Below are positions 5,647-6,646 of a DNA stretch of 6,646 nt, piece after piece. Origin of the DNA: Dehalococcoidia bacterium UBA1141. GTDB taxonomy: Bacteria; Chloroflexota; Dehalococcoidia; Lucifugimonadales; UBA3495. A program made the position numbers and the translations under genes. The first letter of the stretch is position 1. Each line of letters opens with the position of its first letter. Below the pieces are notes generated by a model, which worked only from the letters and a program-made list of their open reading frames with translations, searched no databases and had not been told where the DNA came from. Location of the stretch: assembly GCA_002311385.1 (NCBI GenBank), contig DCAE01000143.1, forward strand, positions 88,282 to 94,927, written 5' to 3'.

Positions 5647-5873
5647 CAGCATGGAAATGTTTAGATAAGGTGGGGTGGGAACAGTAGGTATATTCTGCGT
5701 TTGCGGCGATACTGTGGAAAAAACGTCTTCAAGGCGGAGGTTTTCCGGGCCATGTGCAATTTGGGTGAGCCGGTCAAAGGAGCAAAAAGCGGTTCAATCT
5801 GTGAGGATGCGGGTCAACCCCTGGGGATGAAAAAACCAGCAAACGAACGATGTATCGGGCTAGGTGCGAGGAA

Positions 5874-6101
5874 TCAGTCCAGAATTCGAATCACGTAGGC
5901 CACCAACAGCGCCGCCATCAAGCCGGTCAGCGCAGTGAAGGATATTTCCAGCTCTGCCGAATCGCCGCTAAGTAGAGCCCGCAATAGGGCGACCACGCTC
6001 ATTCCAAGCAGGAACCCAATGGTAATCCCCACTAATATGACGGTGAGGATTCGAGGTTTTAGGGTATTTCTACCGGAGATTGTTGATTCTATGTCCTGCA
6101 T
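5874..6101 (-). CDS. Small membrane protein with two transmembrane segments
   Basis: This 75-residue protein has no family that I recognise. After a short polar N-terminus (residues 1-16, MQDIESTISGRNTLKP) come two hydrophobic segments, about 17-43 (ILTVILVGITIGFLLGMSVV and on) and 54-73 (FTALTGLMAALLVAYVIRIL), joined by a short acidic loop, SGDSAELE. The polar end residues and the single arginines near each helix do not settle the orientation. The ATG is the only usable start in the frame, because an in-frame TAA lies 18 codons upstream without another start between. GAGG is only two bases before the ATG, so the ribosome site is poorly spaced. Neighbours are 189 bp away upstream and about 380 bp downstream, so it appears to be a single-gene unit. 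Composition and coherence of the two segments suggest a real gene. Stop TGA. Confidence 0.6.
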   Translation of the reverse strand: MQDIESTISGRNTLKPRILTVILVGITIGFLLGMSVVALLRALLSGDSAELEISFTALTGLMAALLVAYVIRILD

Positions 6102-6149
6102 GGCCTCAATCCCTGGGGCAGTTGGTGATTCGTGTCTTGACGCCTGTGG

Positions 6150-6180
6150 ATATTAGGTTACCAAGCAGGATAATTAACAA
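6150..6180 (-). promoter_or_regulatory. Weak promoter candidate for the small membrane protein gene
   Basis: On the minus strand TTGTTA (6180-6175) and TAATAT (6155-6150) each match four of six consensus bases, but are separated by 19 bp, longer than ideal. The -10 lies 48 bp before the ATG at 6101. The surrounding A+T-rich stretch within the 189-bp gap is the only plausible promoter position for this gene. Confidence 0.25.
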
Positions 6181-6252
6181 CAAGATGGGCCTGCACCGTG
6201 CGGACATTCTGGCGAAAATGCTTGCAGGAACCCGATGGCATAGACCCATCAC

Positions 6253-6282
6253 AAGAATAATCTGAAAAAGAATAATCTGAAA
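6253..6282. repeat. Perfect 15-bp tandem duplication
   Basis: AAGAATAATCTGAAA occurs twice in direct succession (6253-6267 and 6268-6282) without mismatch, nine bases before the stop codon end of the Rid-family gene, that is, just downstream of it. It is probably a recent slippage duplication or a short variable tandem repeat. It contains no hairpin and does not look like a terminator. Confidence 0.9.
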
Positions 6283-6290
6283 GAAGAAAC

Positions 6291-6646
6291 TTAGTTATCG
6301 CCAATCACGGCGATTGCTTCCACTTCGACCAAAAGGGCAGGGTCGGCCAGTCCCGCCACCACTACAGTGGTGCTGGTGGGTCGCCCTTCAGCGGGGAGGA
6401 TTTCCAGCCGCGCTGGTCGAATCTTGGCCCCGGTGTCCGCCCCAACCACGTAGGTGGTCGTCTTTACGATGTCTGCCAAGGTGCCGCCAGCCGCCTTAAC
6501 CGCAATCTCCAGGTTGGCCCAGACGATGCGTATCTGTGCCACTGGGTCCCCAACGTGAGCCGCCTTGCCGTCCAAACCCCGAGGCACCTGACCAGCGATG
6601 TATACGGTGTTGCCCACTTTGACCACATGGTTGTATATATTCATTG
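6291..6646 (-). CDS. Rid/YjgF/YER057c-family protein, probably 5'-truncated by the window edge
   Basis: The 117 visible residues form almost the whole Rid fold, a small cytoplasmic trimer-forming domain. Recognisable parts are VGNTVYIAGQVP (10-21), the helix LEIAVKAAGGTLADIVKTTTYV (around 45-66, shown in part) and the C-terminal RPTSTTVVVAGLADP with LLVEVEAIAV (about 88-113). RidA proper deaminates reactive enamines from threonine and serine metabolism and uses an Arg (Arg105 in E. coli) just before the strand corresponding to VVVAGL. Here that position appears to be Ser91, with Arg88 three residues earlier, so this protein belongs to a Rid subfamily other than RidA and the enamine deaminase activity is doubtful. 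An ATG at 6644 opens the frame, but relatives usually carry about 10-15 more residues before this point, so the true start may lie outside the window. Stop TAA. Confidence 0.88.
   Translation of the reverse strand, partial: MNIYNHVVKVGNTVYIAGQVPRGLDGKAAHVGDPVAQIRIVWANLEIAVKAAGGTLADIVKTTTYVVGADTGAKIRPARLEILPAEGRPTSTTVVVAGLADPALLVEVEAIAVIGDN

Larger units (their letters stand above)
5514..5873. other. 360-bp intergenic region upstream of the propeller operon
   Basis: This gap holds the promoter and leader of the operon (listed separately) and no supported gene. A plus-strand frame beginning with TTG at 5701 encodes 65 residues but has no Shine-Dalgarno and runs into the 3' end of the convergent small membrane protein gene, so it is discounted. 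A plus-strand inverted repeat GGAAAA/TTTTCC (5716-5721 and 5741-5746) with an inner imperfect stem is followed on the minus strand by six T; it could be a weak terminator for the membrane protein gene about 130 bp upstream. No known RNA family or riboswitch was recognised in either orientation. Confidence 0.5.

Noticed and set aside
5701..5898. Plus-strand open frame of 65 codons starting with TTG
   Set aside because: No ribosome site near the TTG, no family resemblance, and it overlaps the 3' end of the convergent membrane protein gene.

Overview
This 6.6 kb window (roughly 53% GC) is a bacterial chromosomal segment in which every supported gene lies on the minus strand. No rRNA, tRNA, CRISPR array, transposase or phage gene is visible. 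Gene content (an unusual long pseudopilin, a divergent gamma-glutamyltransferase-fold enzyme without a signal peptide, an Asp-box beta-propeller, SRPBCC and Rid proteins) would fit an environmental lineage such as Chloroflexota (Dehalococcoidia/SAR202-like). That placement is a tentative inference; no marker gene is present. All three stop codons terminate genes here: TAG three times, TGA twice, TAA twice.

Layout, following transcription from right to left. A Rid/YjgF-family protein enters from the right edge, probably missing its first residues, and is followed by a perfect 15-bp tandem duplication. A 75-residue protein with two membrane segments comes next. A 360-bp gap then carries a good promoter candidate (TTGACA, 17 bp, TGGAAT with an extended -10) and a leader with overlapping, mutually exclusive hairpins. 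This leads into a tight three-gene group with gaps of 46 and 64 bp: a cytoplasmic Asp-box propeller, a gamma-glutamyltransferase-like Ntn-hydrolase, and a small SRPBCC lipid/hydrophobic-ligand-binding protein with a strong Shine-Dalgarno. They are probably one operon; their joint task is not known.

Leftwards is a type IV pilin-like/type II secretion pseudopilin gene whose prepilin leader and hydrophobic helix are intact except for one codon: the conserved Glu5 position is TAG (one base from GAG). The remaining 291 codons are open and the gene ends in an excellent palindromic terminator at 816-852. Farthest left, after a 315-bp stretch with no convincing gene, is a small 4-fold beta flower protein, then a short degenerate repeat cluster at the window edge.

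The two points most worth checking are the amber codon at the exact residue needed for pilin assembly, and the hydrolase that keeps the catalytic threonine of gamma-glutamyltransferases while apparently losing the residues that bind the gamma-glutamyl group. No complete defence, mobile or biosynthetic system can be supported.
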